A stretch of DNA of 8,016 nucleotides from JBDHZK01 sp039811865 (GTDB lineage Bacteria > Actinomycetota > Actinomycetes > Propionibacteriales > Propionibacteriaceae), in assembly GCA_039811865.1 (NCBI GenBank), contig JBDHZK010000125.1, positions 1 to 8,016 of the forward strand, in the 5' to 3' direction. The stretch's first letter is position 1. Every line of letters begins with the position of its first letter. The position numbers were made by a program, and so were the translations under genes. Shown piece by piece: positions 6,701 through 8,016 of this stretch. The notes below the pieces were generated by a model, which made no database searches, was not told where the DNA came from, and saw only the letters and a program-made list of their open reading frames with translations.

Positions 6701-6982
6701 CTACTTCCGGACGAGGTCGGCGTACTCCGGGTGCAACTCGATGTACCGCTTGACGAATGGACACACCGGATCGACCGCCAGCCCGCGCTCGCGAATGTCG
6801 TCCAAGGCATAGCGGACGATCTGACCGCCTACCCCGTGGCCGCCCGACTCGCGCTCGACCTCGGTATGCGGCAGGACGACGACATCGTCGATGATGGCGT
6901 AGTCGGCGAACCCGATCACGCGGCCATCGACCTTGGCCACGTAACGCCGGGTGTGCGGGTTGCGAATCAACTCTGGTTCCAT
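6701..6982 (-). CDS. Small GNAT-fold N-acetyltransferase (YidJ/NATD1-like)
   Basis: This 93-residue protein belongs to the short single-domain GCN5-related family (Acetyltransf_CG type). Matches run in order: RYVAKVDGRVIGFADYAIIDDVVVLPHTEVE, the acetyl-CoA loop GGHGVGGQIVRYAL, and the diagnostic C-terminal block VCPFVKRYIELHPEYADLV. The first position of the usual Q/R-x-x-G-x-G loop is His here, a mild deviation. I chose the ATG at 6982 rather than longer frames because a GGAGG SD lies 6 nt upstream and family homologues start here. It begins 1 nt after the universal stress protein stop (TGAGATG), which implies translational coupling. The substrate is unknown. Confidence 0.88.
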   Translation of the reverse strand: MEPELIRNPHTRRYVAKVDGRVIGFADYAIIDDVVVLPHTEVERESGGHGVGGQIVRYALDDIRERGLAVDPVCPFVKRYIELHPEYADLVRK

Positions 6983-6983
6983 C

Positions 6984-7478
6984 TCATCCCTCCAGGGTGG
7001 CATCGAGCGGCAGGGTCCGGCCCGGGGCCTGATCGATGCCGGGGGTTCGAACGACAAGCACGTCGCAGGCGGCGTGCTCCACGCATTGATCGCTGACCGA
7101 GCCCAGCAGCAAGCCCGCGAAGCCGCCCAAGCCGCGGGTACCGACCACCAGGACCTCCGCCTGCTCCGACGCCCTGATCAACTCACGACCCGCCGCGCCG
7201 TGCGGCGTCTCGAAGCTCACCTGGACATCCGGATACTCCGCCAGCAGGGGCGCGACGTCTTGTCGCAGGGCCTCGGCGACCGCGGCCGCGAAATCCTCGC
7301 GGGGCGGGACGAAGCCGGGCGACCAGGTCGCCGGGCGCGGCGCCGTGCTGATCGACCACGAGCGCAGGATGCATACCGGCAGCCCCAGGGCACGCGCGAG
7401 CGACAGCCCGCGTCGGGCCGCGGCCCGGGAGAACTTCGAGCCGTCGTGCCCGATCAGGATCGGGGCCGGGGCGTTCAT
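6984..7478 (-). CDS. Universal stress protein (UspA family), ATP-binding type
   Basis: This 164-residue single Usp domain begins with PILIGHDGSKFSRAAARRG (residues 6-24), with Asp12 in the nucleotide-contact position. The ATP-binding signature G-2x-G-9x-G-S is complete: Gly113, Gly116, Gly126 and Ser127 in VVGTRGLGGFAGLLLGSVS. It ends with the family's last strand CDVLVVRTP. The members known to bind ATP share this signature. Roles usually lie in starvation, oxygen limitation or other stress, acting in the cytosol. The ATG at 7478 is preferred to an upstream frame start because the domain starts at once. The SD is weak (AAGG, 8 nt away). It forms a two-gene operon with the GNAT gene. Confidence 0.9.
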   Translation of the reverse strand: MNAPAPILIGHDGSKFSRAAARRGLSLARALGLPVCILRSWSISTAPRPATWSPGFVPPREDFAAAVAEALRQDVAPLLAEYPDVQVSFETPHGAAGRELIRASEQAEVLVVGTRGLGGFAGLLLGSVSDQCVEHAACDVLVVRTPGIDQAPGRTLPLDATLEG

Positions 7479-7521
7479 GAATCCGACCTTACCTTCGGGT
7501 ATTCCCACCCGCAGGCGGGCC

Positions 7522-7557
7522 GCCGACTCAGGCCTGAGACACCTCGGCCCCGGCATC
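7522..7557. repeat. 36-bp direct repeat, copy 1
   Basis: Identical to 7594-7629. It contains the perfect 12-bp palindrome CTCAGGCCTGAG, and the flanking GCCGA/TCGGC arms can pair outside it. It lies 44 bp upstream of the usp start codon. Confidence 0.85.
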
Positions 7558-7587
7558 CTCCGGCGTGCGGATTACTAGACCCATCAT
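7528..7587 (-). other. 19-codon open frame, possible relic of a gene 3' end
   Basis: Between and across the repeats the minus strand reads MMGLVIRTPEDAGAEVSQA and stops within copy 1. VIRTP resembles the last strand of Usp domains (VVRTP in the neighbouring gene). The repeats are 72 bp apart, so both read the same frame and both end in VSQA-stop. This could be the remnant of a second usp-like gene or chance. No SD is visible. Confidence 0.25.
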
Positions 7588-7593
7588 GAGCCA

Positions 7594-7629
7594 GCCGACT
7601 CAGGCCTGAGACACCTCGGCCCCGGCATC
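7594..7629. repeat. 36-bp direct repeat, copy 2
   Basis: An exact copy of 7522-7557, separated from it by 36 bp. Its last two bases form part of the stop codon of the PAP2 gene (7630-7628), so it lies immediately beyond that coding region and could help terminate its transcript. Confidence 0.85.
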
Positions 7630-8016
7630 ACCTAGCGAGCAGCCGCAACAGCACCGCGTTCGCGCCAGCAGTGACGCCCACCAGTCCGGTGGCTCCCCCC
7701 AGGTAGGCCACGAACTGGGCCAGTCTGGTGGCCCCGTCCAGGCTCTCCTGCAGACTGAGCCATAACGCCACAGTGGCGCCGGCCAGGCAAACGGCGCCGA
7801 AGCCGGCCAGCGTCCAGGCCATCACATTGGACGGCGCCGACTCCGGCTCGGGCAGCAGCCGGGTGCTGCCGAACGCGGCCCGGCGCGAGCGTCCCACCGC
7901 AACAGCCAAGTAGCCCCACGCGAACGCGACCAGGACGCCGGCCACGACGTCCGACGGCCGGTGCCACTGCCCCACGAGGGTCGAGTAGCCGAACGCGACG
8001 GCGGTGCCCGCGCCCA
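7628..8016 (-). CDS. PAP2-superfamily membrane phosphatase, C-terminal part
   Basis: The frame is open to the window edge, so the start lies outside. The visible 129 residues include the third PAP2 signature, STLVGQWHRPSD, matching S-R-x5-H-x3-D except that Thr replaces Arg. The GWHRPSD form is common in actinobacterial members. Membrane segments follow: DVVAGVLVAFAWGYLAVAV, then VMAWTLAGFGAVCLAGATVALWL, then LAQFVAYLGGATGLVGVTAGANAVLL. The catalytic KxxxxxxRP and PSGH motifs would lie in the missing part. Members dephosphorylate lipid phosphates or pyrophosphates at the membrane. The internal GTG at 7975 is not the start. Confidence 0.8.
   Translation of the reverse strand, partial: GAGTAVAFGYSTLVGQWHRPSDVVAGVLVAFAWGYLAVAVGRSRRAAFGSTRLLPEPESAPSNVMAWTLAGFGAVCLAGATVALWLSLQESLDGATRLAQFVAYLGGATGLVGVTAGANAVLLRLLAR

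Noticed and set aside
6983..7057. TTG start at 7057 for the GNAT gene
   Set aside because: It would overlap the usp 3' end by over 70 bp. The ATG at 6982 has a proper SD and matches the family start.
7522..7629. Minimal CRISPR array (36-bp repeats, 36-bp spacer)
   Set aside because: There are only two repeats and one spacer, the repeat has a central palindrome and reads as a gene end, and no cas genes are in the window.

Overview
The window is high-GC DNA with dense GC-rich codon use, GTG starts, a probable leaderless transcript and gene families typical of actinobacteria: a WHG-type TetR regulator, the CE1758/CE1759 flavin monooxygenase/reductase pair, and a GWHRPSD-type PAP2 protein. Genus-level placement is not possible from the sequence alone.

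Layout. Positions 64-1515 (minus) hold a broken gene for a membrane-anchored alpha/beta hydrolase of the proline-iminopeptidase type. It carries two frameshifts and an in-frame stop. Upstream on the same strand is a TetR regulator (1584-2231), divergent from a VOC/PhnB-like glyoxalase-fold gene (2306-2749, plus). Their 75-bp gap has face-to-face promoters built on a perfect 20-bp palindrome with a third half-site. Positions 2750-3225 are non-coding and repeat-rich: short GC-rich tandem repeats, two exact 83-bp direct repeats, hairpins, and a 15-bp tandem duplication inside a hairpin that covers a ribosome binding site. That hairpin leads into a translationally coupled two-gene operon (3226-5021): a luciferase-like FMN monooxygenase and its FMN reductase partner. 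A sugar-porter MFS gene (5168-6558) follows, split by a one-base frameshift. Two strong hairpins separate it from the convergent usp-GNAT operon (6701-7478, minus). Next is a spacer with two exact 36-bp repeats, then the 3' part of a PAP2-family membrane protein that runs off the window end.

How the parts work together. The TetR protein probably controls itself and the VOC gene, and perhaps the hydrolase below it. The monooxygenase/reductase pair is a self-contained two-component flavin system, with the reductase supplying reduced FMN. The universal stress protein and the small acetyltransferase are co-transcribed. There are three frameshifts in 8 kb, two of them in G/C homopolymers, so sequencing or assembly error must be excluded before calling these genes dead. 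I found no convincing novel defence or mobile system. The most interesting signals are regulatory: the shared operator/promoter, the SD-masking hairpin, and the repeats.
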